Below are positions 56,640 to 64,000 of a stretch of DNA of 64,000 nt, in pieces. Source of the DNA: Burkholderia sp. WSM2232 (lineage in GTDB: Bacteria; Pseudomonadota; Gammaproteobacteria; Burkholderiales; Burkholderiaceae); NCBI RefSeq assembly GCF_000472545.1, contig NZ_AWZV01000009.1, forward strand, positions 185,800 to 249,799, given 5' to 3'. The position numbers and the translations under genes are program-made. How positions within the stretch are numbered: the first letter of the stretch is position 1; each line of letters starts with the position of its first letter. Below the pieces are notes generated by a model. The model had not been told where the DNA came from, did not search any database, and saw only the letters and a list, made by a program, of their open reading frames with translations.

Positions 56640-56795
56640 ATGAACCTGCATTTGCTTGCCGGCGTGGCCGTCCTGCTGATTCTCGTTGCCGCCTCCGCCT
56701 ACCGGGAGGCGTTGCGCAACGAGCCCATCCGGCGTTTCCGGATCAATTCGGGAAAGCTGCCGCAACTGGATGAAAACGAGGAAGCCCGCTCTTGA
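56640..56795 (+). CDS. possible small membrane protein of 51 residues
   Basis: An open frame of 51 codons starts at an ATG with the ribosome site GAGAGGTG (56626-56633). The product has one N-terminal membrane segment (LLAGVAVLLILVAASAY) and a charged C-terminus (LPQLDENEEARS), consistent with a single-pass inner-membrane protein. I do not recognise the family. It lies in the bceS-galU gap, before a terminator at 56979, so it could be its own short transcript. No similarity evidence is available here. Confidence 0.5.
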   Translation: MNLHLLAGVAVLLILVAASAYREALRNEPIRRFRINSGKLPQLDENEEARS

Positions 56796-56978
56796 AGGCC
56801 GCTCGGCGGGCCGTATGGAAGAACGCCTGCGGCCCGTCCCGCTTACGGCACGACGGGTAAATTTTTCGGAATCGCCCAAAAATAATTCGAGTGCGCGCTG
56901 TAAATCTTGCTGTCTTTCATATTATGCGAAGCGCAAATCCACGCAAACTGGCTTTATTAAGTACTGTTTGAGAAATTT

Positions 56979-57003
56979 CACGCGTGATCTCGCGTGGCTT
57001 TTT
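56979..57003 (+). terminator. intrinsic terminator before galU
   Basis: A perfect 6-bp stem CACGCG/CGCGTG (56979-56984 and 56991-56996) with a hexaloop is followed by GCTTTTTTG. It ends about 75 bp before galU, so it is either the end of the small gene transcript or an attenuator in the galU leader. Confidence 0.7.
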
Positions 57004-57079
57004 TGTTAGCCTTTGCGCCGACGTCGAAGGGCTGCCATGCCCCGCAAACCAATTTCTAACCGATCTGGGAATGCCTATC

Positions 57080-58018
57080 ATGCTGAAAGTCACCAAAGCC
57101 GTGTTTCCCGTAGCGGGCCTCGGGACACGTTTCCTGCCGGCTACCAAGGCAAGTCCGAAAGAAATGCTGCCTATCGTCGACAAGCCGCTGATCCAGTACG
57201 CTGTCGAAGAAGCAGTTGCTGCCGGCATCACCGAGATGATCTTCGTAACAGGCCGCAGCAAGCGCGCTATTGAAGATCACTTCGACAAGTCGTATGAGAT
57301 CGAAGCTGAACTCGAGGCGCGCAACAAGCAGAAGCTGCTCGATCTCGTGCGCAGCATCAAGCCGGCCAACGTCGACTGCTTCTATGTCCGTCAGGCCGAA
57401 GCACTGGGTCTCGGCCATGCCGTGCTGTGCGCCGAAAAACTGGTCGGTCAGAGCCCGTTCGCGGTGATTCTCGCAGACGACCTGCTGCACAGCTCGAAGC
57501 CGGTCATGAGCCAGCTCGTGGATACGTTCAATCACTACCATAGCTCGGTGATCGGCGTGGAAACCATTGCGCGCGAAGACAGCCGTTCATACGGTGTCGT
57601 GGACGGCCGCGAGTGGGAAGACAACGTCATCAAACTCTCCGGCATTGTCGAGAAACCGGCGCCGGACAAGGCACCGTCGAACCTCGGCGTGGTCGGGCGC
57701 TATGTGCTGATGCCGACCATCTTCAAGCACATTCGCGCGCTCAAGCCCGGTGCCGGCGGCGAATTGCAGTTGACCGATGCGGTCCAGTCGCTGCTCACCG
57801 AAGAACAGGTGCTTGCGTATCGCTACTTCGGCACGCGCTTCGATTGCGGCAGCAAGCTCGGCTATCTGAAGGCGACGGTGGAGTTCGCGCTGCGTCATCC
57901 CGAGGTGAAGGACGAGTTCGAAGCGTATCTGCACGCTTATATGCAGGCAAACGCGCAGGCAAACGGACAGGCAAGCGGACAGGCATTGCCAGCACAGTAC
58001 ACCGCTGAAGCGGCTTGA
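57080..58018 (+). CDS. galU: UTP-glucose-1-phosphate uridylyltransferase
   Basis: This 312-residue enzyme makes UDP-glucose from glucose-1-P and UTP. It has the N-terminal [20 protein letters not shown], the [15 protein letters not shown] block, the sugar-binding [11 protein letters not shown] and the Lys of EKPAPDKAP. It supplies UDP-glucose for BceB and BceC and matches BceT of cepacian loci. The ATG at 57080 is preferred over 57071. The C-terminal ~20 residues are a Gln/Ala repeat ([14 protein letters not shown]) that looks disordered. A strong terminator follows at 58146. Confidence 0.94.
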   Translation: MLKVTKAVFPVAGLGTRFLPATKASPKEMLPIVDKPLIQYAVEEAVAAGITEMIFVTGRSKRAIEDHFDKSYEIEAELEARNKQKLLDLVRSIKPANVDCFYVRQAEALGLGHAVLCAEKLVGQSPFAVILADDLLHSSKPVMSQLVDTFNHYHSSVIGVETIAREDSRSYGVVDGREWEDNVIKLSGIVEKPAPDKAPSNLGVVGRYVLMPTIFKHIRALKPGAGGELQLTDAVQSLLTEEQVLAYRYFGTRFDCGSKLGYLKATVEFALRHPEVKDEFEAYLHAYMQANAQANGQASGQALPAQYTAEAA

Positions 58019-58145
58019 CGAGGGTGGAGAACGGCGCGTTCGGGAGTCGTCTTCGTGCGCCGCACTGAGTCAGCCTCGATCACAGAGCGTCGAATGAAGC
58101 AGATTTGATCACGCAGAGAGCGCGGCAGCATCAAGCGCTTTGAAA

Positions 58146-58185
58146 ACGGGCGCCCCGCAGCCACGCGAGGCGCCCGTCTTTTTTT
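58146..58185 (+). terminator. intrinsic terminator after galU
   Basis: The stem ACGGGCGCC (58146-58154) pairs with GGCGCCCGT (58169-58177), followed by C and seven Ts. Confidence 0.92.
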
Positions 58186-58231
58186 GTCGCGCCCGAACCT
58201 GCATCCGTTCGAGTCGCGGGGACCGTCATGT

Positions 58232-60403
58232 TCAGCCCTTCTTCACTTCGAGGCGGAATTTGTGCAGCAACGGTTCCGTGTAGCCGCTCGGCTGCTGACG
58301 GCCTTCGAACACCAGCGCCTGCGCGGCCTTGAATGCAACTGTGTCGAAGTTCGGCGCCATTGGCTTGTACAACGGATCGGCGGCATTCTGCTGATCCACC
58401 ACCTTCGCCATGCGCCTGAAAGTCTCTTCCACCTGCTCGCGCGTCACCACGCCGTGATACAGCCAGTTGGCGATGTGCTGACTCGATATACGCAGCGTCG
58501 CGCGGTCTTCCATCAGACCCACGTCGTGAATGTCCGGTACCTTCGAACAACCCACGCCCTGGTCGATCCAGCGCACCACATAGCCGAGAATGCCTTGTGC
58601 GTTGTTGTCCAGTTCGGCGCGAATTTCGTCGGCGCTCCAGTTTGCCGTTTCGACCACAGGAATCGTCAGCAGGCCGTCCAGCAGTTCGTCGCGCACCTTT
58701 GCGTAGTCCGTGCGCTCCAGCTCCTGCTGCACCGCTTGCACGTCGACCTGGTGATAGTGCAGCGCGTGCAGTGTCGCGGCGGTTGGCGAGGGCACCCACG
58801 CGGTGTTCGCACCGGCCTTCGGGTGAACGATTTTCTGCTCGAGCATTGCATGCATCAGGTCGGGCATGGCCCACATGCCCTTGCCGATCTGCGAGCGGCC
58901 GCGCAGGCCCGCATGCAAGCCGACGAGCACGTTGCTGCGCTCGTACGCCGCAATCCAAGCACTCGACTTCATGTCGCCCTTGCGCATCATCGCGCCCGCT
59001 TCCATGGCGCTGTGCATCTCGTCGCCGGTACGGTCGAGGAAGCCCGTGTTGATGAACGCAACGCGCTCCGACGCCTCGGCAATACAGGCAAGCAGGTTCA
59101 CGCTCGTGCGGCGCTCCTCGTCCATGATGCCCATCTTGATCGTGTTGCGCGGCAGCTTCAGCAGATCTTCGACACGCGCGAACAACTCGCTTGCGAACGC
59201 GACTTCAGCCGGACCATGCATTTTCGGCTTGACGATATAAATGGAGCCGGTGCGCGAGTTCAGTCTGTTGCTGCGATCGTGCAGCGCGCACAGCGTGGTC
59301 ACTACCGCGTCGAGAATGCCTTCGGGAATCTCCGCGCCGTCTTTCGTCAGCACTGCCGGATTGGTCATCAGGTGGCCGACGTTGCGCACGAACAGCAGCG
59401 AGCGGCCATGCAGCGCGACCGGCGTCTTACCGTCGGCGCCGACATATTCGCGATCCGCGTTCAGGCGCCGCGTGAACGTCTTGCCGTTTTTCGCGACCTC
59501 TTCGGTCAGATCGCCGTTCATCAGGCCGAGCCAGTTGCGATAGAGCTGGACCTTGTCGTTCGCATCCACGGCCGCCACCGAATCTTCGCAGTCGATGATG
59601 GTGCTGACCGCCGCTTCCAGCACCACGTCCTTCACGTGCGCAGCGTCGGTCTTGCCGATCGGATCGTTTGCATCGATCTGGATTTCGAAATGCAGGCCGT
59701 TGTGCCTGAGCAGCACGGCCGAGGGCGCGCCGGCCTCGCCCTGATAGCCGATGAACTGCGCGGGCGTCTGCAGCTCGCTGGCGCCGCTTTTCAGCGCGAC
59801 GACGAGCTTGCCGTCCTTTACGCTATAACCCGTTGCGTCCGCATGCGAGCCGTTCGCAAGCGGCGCGGCTTCGTCGAGAAATTTGCGGGCGTAGGCGATA
59901 ACCGCGGCGCCGCGCACCGGGTTGAAGGTGTTCTGCCGGTCGGCGCCATTGGTCTCGGGAATCGCGTCCGTGCCGTAGAGCGCGTCGTAGAGGCTGCCCC
60001 AACGCGCGTTCGCTGCATTCAGCGCATAGCGCGGGTTAGACAGCGGCACCACGAGTTGAGGGCCCGCCTGTTCGGCAATTTCCGTGTCGACGTTCGCAGT
60101 GGTGGCCTTCACGTTCGACGGTGCCGGCACGATATAGCCGATGCCCTCGAGAAACGCCCGATAGGCGCGCAGGTCGCGCACCGGCCCGGGGTTGGCGCGG
60201 TGCCAGTTGTCCAGTTCTGTTTGCAGGCGGTCGCGCTCCGCGAGAAGCGCACGGTTTTTGGGCGCCAGCTCGTGCACGAGGGCGTCGAAACCCGACCAGA
60301 ATGCGGCGCTGTCGATTCCGGTGCCGGGCAGGGCTTCCGTTTCGACGAACTGTTCGAGATTGACGGCGACCTGCAGTTCGCCGCGCGGGTTCATCTGAGT
60401 CAT
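58232..60403 (-). CDS. glcB: malate synthase G
   Basis: This 723-residue enzyme condenses glyoxylate with acetyl-CoA to form malate in the glyoxylate bypass and glycolate use. It is the monomeric G form, judged by its length (~720 residues) and by blocks such as [48 protein letters not shown], the mid-domain [14 protein letters not shown] and [20 protein letters not shown]. The ATG at 60403 has GGAG at 6-bp spacing; the ATG at 60415 does not. A GlcG-like protein gene precedes it on the same strand. Confidence 0.96.
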   Translation of the reverse strand: MTQMNPRGELQVAVNLEQFVETEALPGTGIDSAAFWSGFDALVHELAPKNRALLAERDRLQTELDNWHRANPGPVRDLRAYRAFLEGIGYIVPAPSNVKATTANVDTEIAEQAGPQLVVPLSNPRYALNAANARWGSLYDALYGTDAIPETNGADRQNTFNPVRGAAVIAYARKFLDEAAPLANGSHADATGYSVKDGKLVVALKSGASELQTPAQFIGYQGEAGAPSAVLLRHNGLHFEIQIDANDPIGKTDAAHVKDVVLEAAVSTIIDCEDSVAAVDANDKVQLYRNWLGLMNGDLTEEVAKNGKTFTRRLNADREYVGADGKTPVALHGRSLLFVRNVGHLMTNPAVLTKDGAEIPEGILDAVVTTLCALHDRSNRLNSRTGSIYIVKPKMHGPAEVAFASELFARVEDLLKLPRNTIKMGIMDEERRTSVNLLACIAEASERVAFINTGFLDRTGDEMHSAMEAGAMMRKGDMKSSAWIAAYERSNVLVGLHAGLRGRSQIGKGMWAMPDLMHAMLEQKIVHPKAGANTAWVPSPTAATLHALHYHQVDVQAVQQELERTDYAKVRDELLDGLLTIPVVETANWSADEIRAELDNNAQGILGYVVRWIDQGVGCSKVPDIHDVGLMEDRATLRISSQHIANWLYHGVVTREQVEETFRRMAKVVDQQNAADPLYKPMAPNFDTVAFKAAQALVFEGRQQPSGYTEPLLHKFRLEVKKG

Positions 60404-60563
60404 CGACTGCTCCATCTGTCTGAATGCGGCCGCTGTGGGGTATCGGCTCGCGTTGGGGCTACTACCCGGTAAAGCTACTTTCCGTTTTGCTGCGTCCCGT
60501 TGTGGGCCACGCCATCACGACGGCATTCGTGAAGCGCGGGCAATGCTTCTCGCCGCGGCAGGT

Positions 60564-60968
60564 TCAGAGGCCGAGTGCCTGAATGCCGGCCTTGGCGATT
60601 TGCGCGTCCTGGTCGGACTTTACGCCCGACACGCCGACCGCGCCGACCACCTGGCCTTCGACGATGACCGGCACGCCGCCTTCCAGCGTACCCGAGAGCG
60701 GGGCGCTGAGGAACGCGGTGCGACCATTGTTGATCATGTCCTCGTATACCTTGGTTTCGCGGCGGCCGATTGCCGAAGTGCGGGCTTTTTCGGTGGCAAT
60801 GTACGCGCTCGCAGGCGCGCTGCCGTCCAGCCGCAGCATGCCGAGCGGGTGGCCGCCGTCGTCGGCCACGACGATCGCGACAGCCCATTTGTTCTTCTCC
60901 GCTTCGGCGCGCGCGGCCTCGAGAATGCGGGTCGTTTCCGCTACGGTCAACACGGGTTTGCTCAGCAT
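60564..60968 (-). CDS. GlcG/HbpS family heme-binding protein
   Basis: This 134-residue protein of the GlcG/HbpS family (Haem_degrading domain) begins MLSKPVLTVAETTRILEAA. It has the segment VAIVVADDGGHPLGMLRLDG and the C-terminal VPVIVEGQVVGAVGVSG. Such proteins bind heme or cobalamin-like ligands in a pentameric or octameric form, and are often encoded beside glycolate oxidase and glcB. The start at 60968 is set by a GGACA site. With glcB 160 bp downstream, co-transcription is likely. Confidence 0.84.
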   Translation of the reverse strand: MLSKPVLTVAETTRILEAARAEAEKNKWAVAIVVADDGGHPLGMLRLDGSAPASAYIATEKARTSAIGRRETKVYEDMINNGRTAFLSAPLSGTLEGGVPVIVEGQVVGAVGVSGVKSDQDAQIAKAGIQALGL

Positions 60969-61278
60969 AATCAATGTCCTGTCTCGTTCATGGTAGGGAT
61001 GCGTCCGTACGTTCGCCCGGCGCGTGCAGGAGGCGGTGGGCACCGCGGCGGGCAATGAAACGCGCTGCCGCGCTTGAATTCGCTTACCTTGCCTGCATGG
61101 GCAATGCGGGTGCCAAGCCTTGGAATTCTACGTCGAGCTGCGCGTGGAGGAAACGGCTGGCGTCCGGGGGGCGGGGCCGGAGCCCCTGCGGATCGAGGTT
61201 CGAGCGAGGCGGCCGTGGCCGATTTACAATCGAGCCCTCATACATAACAAACCCTACGAACCGTACGGGCCCCCCATC
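60969..61278. other. divergent gap between the GlcG-like and MOSC genes
   Basis: About 310 bp. It should hold both promoters. No RNA element or clear repeat was recognised; an in-frame extension of the MOSC gene to 61120 is not used. Confidence 0.45.
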
Positions 61279-62160
61279 ATGCCGATCATCAGCGAGCTTT
61301 TTATCTATCCGGTCAAATCGTGCGCGGGCATCGCGCTGAATGAAGCGCGTCTTCTCGCTACGGGGCTCGAGTACGATCGTTACTGGATGGCCGTCGATGC
61401 GGAGGGCGCGATGCTCACGCAGCGCGCGCATCCGCGCATGGCGTTGATCAAGGTGGAAATTGCCGGGCACGACCTGGTGATCCGCGCGCCCGGCATGAGC
61501 GAGTTGCGCACGCCGCTCGACGCCGCGCGACTCGGCGCGCCCGCCAGAGTTGCGACAAAGGTGTGGCGGGATGACGCCTACGGACTCGACACGGGTGAAG
61601 CGTGCGCCGCGTGGTTTTCGGACTTCCTTGGCATGCCCGTGCGGCTTTTGCGCTTCGATCCTGAGCGCGAGCGCATTGTCGATCCGGTTTATACGCAGAG
61701 CGTGGGCGGGGCGACGACTTATTTCGCCGACGGCTTTCCGCTGCTCGTGATCGGTCAGGCGTCGCTCGACGACCTGAACACGCGGCTGAATGCGAAGGGC
61801 GCGCCTTCCATTCCGATCGACCGGTTTCGTCCGAACATCGTGCTCACCGGGCTCGATGCGTATGAAGAAGACTATGTGGAGACGCTCGGCATGGACGGCA
61901 CGCAGCCGACTGAAGCGCGTGTCGAACTGCGACTCGTCAAGCTATGCGCGCGCTGCCCGATGCCGACCATCGATCAGGCGAAGGGCGAGCGCGACCCCGA
62001 ATGGCCCAACGAACCGTCCGATACCCTGAGCGTGTATCGCGCGAATCCGCGGCGCAACGGTGCGGTCACGTTCGGCAACAACGCGGTGGTGACGAGCGGT
62101 GCGGGCACGTGGCTGCGAGTAGGGCAGGAGCTCGAAGCGGAGATTGGTTTCGGCGACTAG
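61279..62160 (+). CDS. MOSC domain protein, YcbX-like
   Basis: This 293-residue protein has an N-terminal MOSC_N beta-barrel domain (IISELFIYPVKSCAGIALNE) and a C-terminal MOSC domain. The expected molybdenum-cofactor cysteine is in VKLCARCPMPTIDQAKGE, and further conserved blocks are TYFADGFPLLVIGQASL and FRPNIVLTGLDAYEED. It lacks the ferredoxin domain of E. coli YcbX. Such proteins use molybdenum cofactor to reduce N-hydroxylated compounds with a separate electron donor. ATG at 61279 is the start consistent with the family. Confidence 0.92.
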   Translation: MPIISELFIYPVKSCAGIALNEARLLATGLEYDRYWMAVDAEGAMLTQRAHPRMALIKVEIAGHDLVIRAPGMSELRTPLDAARLGAPARVATKVWRDDAYGLDTGEACAAWFSDFLGMPVRLLRFDPERERIVDPVYTQSVGGATTYFADGFPLLVIGQASLDDLNTRLNAKGAPSIPIDRFRPNIVLTGLDAYEEDYVETLGMDGTQPTEARVELRLVKLCARCPMPTIDQAKGERDPEWPNEPSDTLSVYRANPRRNGAVTFGNNAVVTSGAGTWLRVGQELEAEIGFGD

Positions 62161-62303
62161 GTCTCTGAGTCCCGGCCGTGTACGGTGGACGGCTGCGCTA
62201 TTTGTTTATTTGCGTGCGTATTCACGTGCGTTCCCGCACCAGTCTTTGCGCTGCACCGGCCTTTGCTGACCTACTCTCTCGCAGTTCACCCACTTCCCGC
62301 ACT

Positions 62304-63083
62304 TCACGCAGCACGCGCGTGCACCGCTTCCTCGCGCGATGCCATGTCTCGTGCCCACAGCGCCGGCTCGCTTTCGCCGATCGCGTCGCCCACCAGAATC
62401 ACGGCGGGACTGCCTAAGCCCGCCTCGTCCGCGTCGGCGGCCAACCGGTCCAGACGCGTCAGCAGACGCCGTTCGTCGACGCTGCCGGCCCACTGCACGA
62501 CGGCCGCGGGCGTCTCGGCCGGCAGGCTCCTGAGCAAGGCGTCGGCGATGCTGCCGATACGCCGCATGCCCATATAAATGGCGAGCGTGGTGCGCGTGGC
62601 CGCCAGCGCGGCCCAGTCCGGTTCGCCGTGATCTTCGGTATGCGCGGTCACGAACGTCACGCCATGACAATGACGGCGATGCGTAAGCGAGATGCCCAGG
62701 CTCGCCGCAGCCGCGAAGCCCGACGAAATTCCGTTGACGATCGCAACCGGAATGCCGGCCCCGCGCAAGCTCGCAATCTCTTCGCCGGCGCGGCCGAAGA
62801 GCAGCGCTTCGCCACCTTTCACACGCACCACGTGCAGCCCTTTCTGTGCATAACGGCGCATCAGGCGTTCGATGAAAGCCTGCGGGGTCGAGCGGCAGCC
62901 GCCGCGTTTGCCTACGCGAATCACGCGTGCCTGCGGGGCCAGCGTCACAATTTCAGGGTTGGCCAGGTCGTCGAGCAGAACGACGTCGGCGGCCGCGAGC
63001 GCTTTGGCGGCTCGCAACGTGAGCAGATCGAGTTCGCCTGGACCGGCGCTCAATAAGGTGACCTTGCCGGAGTTCGTGTTCAT
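62304..63083 (-). CDS. cobA: uroporphyrinogen-III C-methyltransferase (siroheme branch)
   Basis: This 259-residue S-adenosylmethionine-dependent methyltransferase converts uroporphyrinogen III to precorrin-2, the first step to siroheme, the cofactor of nitrite and sulfite reductases. It has the signature VTLLSAGPGELDLLTLRAAK, the loop RVKGGEALLFGRAGEE and the SSGFAAAASLGISLTHR block. The ATG at 63083 has AAGGA at good spacing. It is divergent from nirB, whose product needs siroheme, so the two are likely induced together. The leader carries an ANTAR-like hairpin and terminator. Confidence 0.94.
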   Translation of the reverse strand: MNTNSGKVTLLSAGPGELDLLTLRAAKALAAADVVLLDDLANPEIVTLAPQARVIRVGKRGGCRSTPQAFIERLMRRYAQKGLHVVRVKGGEALLFGRAGEEIASLRGAGIPVAIVNGISSGFAAAASLGISLTHRRHCHGVTFVTAHTEDHGEPDWAALAATRTTLAIYMGMRRIGSIADALLRSLPAETPAAVVQWAGSVDERRLLTRLDRLAADADEAGLGSPAVILVGDAIGESEPALWARDMASREEAVHARAA

Positions 63084-63140
63084 CGCGATGTCCTTCTCAT
63101 TCACTGTGTCGCCGGCGCCCTGGCGTGGCGCCGACGCGCA

Positions 63141-63185
63141 AACAAAAACGGCGTCCGCTCGTGCTGATCACGAGGGGACGCCGTT
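63141..63185 (-). terminator. attenuator-type terminator in the cobA leader
   Basis: On the minus strand a 10-bp stem AACGGCGTCC/GGACGCCGTT (63176-63185 and 63147-63156) plus an inner 6-bp CTCGTG/CACGAG stem is followed by TTTTTGTTT. It lies about 60 bp before the cobA start, inside the leader. Confidence 0.85.
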
Positions 63186-63246
63186 GTCCGATATTGCTGT
63201 ACTGCCAGGGTTTTAAGCCGCACGAGGCACGACGTTGTGTCTCGCG
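63176..63246 (-). promoter_or_regulatory. ANTAR-type tandem hexaloop hairpins in the cobA leader
   Basis: The first hairpin (63221-63246) has a near-perfect 10-bp stem (one A-C mismatch) and loop AACGTC. The second (63176-63189) is GGAC-AACGGC-GTCC. Both loops have A at position 1 and G at position 4, as in known ANTAR targets. The second shares bases with the terminator stem, so the two are exclusive structures. Confidence 0.7.
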
Positions 63247-63308
63247 AGGGGCTCGAGCCGTTCGCGCTGATTGCTTTGCGCGAGCACGACTGATATCGCG
63301 CCATGTTA

Positions 63309-63324
63309 TGCAAGGACCAGGCCA
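63309..63324 (-). promoter_or_regulatory. sigma-54 promoter for cobA
   Basis: The minus strand reads TGGCCTGGTCCTTGCA, with GG and GC separated by exactly 10 bases, the defining -24/-12 spacing. Predicted start near 63298, 215 bases before the cobA start codon. Confidence 0.7.
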
Positions 63325-63482
63325 ACGGATCGCGGCAGGTCGCAGCGATGCGTTGCACAGGACATATAAAGCCGCCGCTCCAGCCGCGCTACGCCGCTTC
63401 GCGGGGCCATTTGGTGCCGCGTTGTCGGCGCTGAATGCAGTCAGGCGCAGCACCGCACGCACCGCCGTGACGCCCGCTTTTG

Positions 63483-63518
63483 GCACGCACGAAGTGCTGC
63501 GTCGCACCATTGCTGTGC
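63483..63518. promoter_or_regulatory. two NtrC-like enhancer sites
   Basis: GCAC-N7-GTGC occurs at 63483-63497 and 63504-63518. The centres are 21 bp apart (two helical turns), as in tandem NtrC enhancers. They lie between the two divergent sigma-54 promoters. Confidence 0.6.
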
Positions 63519-63618
63519 CGGCTGCATCGAAATGTGTCCTGCGCTCAGGGTCGGCCCGGCCATCGCAATTGCGCTCGAAGCGCCGTGCGGCGGGGCTCGC
63601 AGGCACGCGAGGCGTGAT

Positions 63619-63634
63619 TGGCATAGCCTTTGCG
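63619..63634 (+). promoter_or_regulatory. sigma-54 promoter for nirB
   Basis: TGGCATAGCCTTTGCG has GG and GC separated by 10 bases. Predicted start near 63645, about 190 bases before nirB. Confidence 0.7.
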
Positions 63635-63668
63635 TTTAACCCGCCCATCGGATCAACGGCGATCCGCC

Positions 63669-63722
63669 GCGAGCGTTACACAAAGCGCTTGCAGCAGCAC
63701 CACGGACAGGACAACGGCGTCC
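63669..63722 (+). promoter_or_regulatory. ANTAR-type tandem hexaloop hairpins in the nirB leader
   Basis: A 9-bp stem (with two G-U pairs) at 63669-63692 has a six-base loop ACACAA, with A1 but not G4. The second hairpin GGAC-AACGGC-GTCC (63709-63722) has both A1 and G4. Its 14 bases are identical to the second hairpin of the cobA leader. Confidence 0.65.
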
Positions 63723-63764
63723 CCCGGACTCAGTCATCGACTGGGTTCGCGGGACGCCGTTTTT
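63713..63764 (+). terminator. attenuator-type terminator in the nirB leader
   Basis: AACGGCGTCCC (63713-63723) pairs with GGGACGCCGTT (63751-63761), with an inner CTCAGTC/GACTGGG stem, followed by TTTTTA. It overlaps the second hexaloop hairpin and lies 73 bp before nirB. Confidence 0.88.
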
Positions 63765-63836
63765 ATTTCCGGCGCCGCTTTGCCGACGACGGCAGCGCGG
63801 CGACCGACGCCCAGCACTTCGAGGAAAACCGCGCTC

Positions 63837-64000
63837 ATGAAAATCATCGTAATCGGTCACGGAATGGTCGGTCACAAACTGGTCGAGTGTCTGGCGCAGG
63901 ACGCCGCTCACGGCCTCGACATCACCGTGCTGTGCGAAGAGTCGCGTCCCGCCTACGACCGCGTGCATCTGTCGGAATTCTTTTCGGGCAAGTCCGCGGA
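63837..64000 (+). CDS. nirB: nitrite reductase (NADH) large subunit, N-terminus (3' partial)
   Basis: The first 54 residues of an assimilatory nitrite reductase large subunit are visible; the rest lies beyond the window. The FAD-binding motif is IIVIGHGMVGHKLVE, followed by the family block ESRPAYDRVHLSEFFSGKSA. NirB reduces nitrite to ammonia with NADH, using siroheme and an Fe-S cluster. GAGGA lies 12 bp upstream of the ATG. Divergent cobA supplies the siroheme precursor. Confidence 0.9.
   Translation, partial: MKIIVIGHGMVGHKLVECLAQDAAHGLDITVLCEESRPAYDRVHLSEFFSGKSA

Larger units (their letters stand above)
63084..63836. other. nirB-cobA divergent regulatory region
   Basis: A 753-bp gap holding the elements listed above: two outward sigma-54 promoters, two NtrC-like sites, and two leaders with hexaloop hairpins and terminators. 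Longer open frames in this gap overlap these signals and are not believed. Confidence 0.75.

Noticed and set aside
63097..63648. 183-codon minus-strand frame in the nirB-cobA gap
   Set aside because: It covers the promoters, NtrC-like sites and hairpins and has no family resemblance.

Overview
The window looks like a chromosome segment of a high-GC betaproteobacterium of the Burkholderiaceae, most likely Paraburkholderia. The basis is protein families, codon use and gene order: the cepacian-type exopolysaccharide genes and an mltG-tmk-holB-tatD block. No rRNA, tRNA, CRISPR array, prophage or intact insertion sequence was found. Both ends cut through genes.

Region 1 (1-9.8 kb) is mostly lipid and small-molecule metabolism. 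It has the end of a FadB/FadJ-type beta-oxidation protein, a thiolase, an LEA14-like lipoprotein, a DUF2917 gene divergent from a MocR regulator, a PaaI thioesterase, a CurA-like reductase, an SDR and an HSL-family hydrolase. Region 2 (9.8-17.6 kb) is housekeeping: an NRDE protein, YgfZ, then MltG, Tmk, HolB, a GNAT and TatD, followed by a secreted ankyrin protein and a Rap1a/Tai protein. Region 3 (17.6-27 kb) holds an MscS channel, OtsA, a predicted ATPase, a GT4 glycosyltransferase, a SYLF lipoprotein, a small membrane protein, a PsiF protein and a YciI protein, with several short tandem repeats between genes.

Region 4 (27.6-58.2 kb) is the centrepiece, an apparently complete Wzx/Wzy-dependent exopolysaccharide locus whose content and order match the cepacian (bce) genes, with the bce-I set (A-K) and bce-II set (N-T) side by side. 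GDP-mannose, UDP-glucuronate, GDP-deoxyhexose and UDP-glucose are made by BceA, BceC, the Gmd-like enzyme and GalU. BceB primes the lipid carrier; BceG, H, J, K and the two-domain BceR supply six more transferase domains, so seven sugar-transfer steps, matching a heptasaccharide repeat. BceQ flips, BceI polymerises, BceE/BceF/BceD export and regulate, and two acyltransferases plus an SGNH hydrolase may set acylation. A protein with a transposase-type N-terminal domain but no visible catalytic domain precedes the locus.

Region 5 (58.2-64 kb) has malate synthase G with a GlcG-like heme-binding protein, a MOSC protein, a siroheme methyltransferase (CobA/SumT) and the start of nitrite reductase NirB. 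The 753-bp gap between the divergent cobA and nirB genes appears highly organised: two outward sigma-54 promoters, two tandem NtrC-like sites, and in both leaders a near-identical hairpin plus terminator resembling ANTAR (NasT/NasR) antitermination targets. This gap and the transposase-derived protein are the most unusual items.
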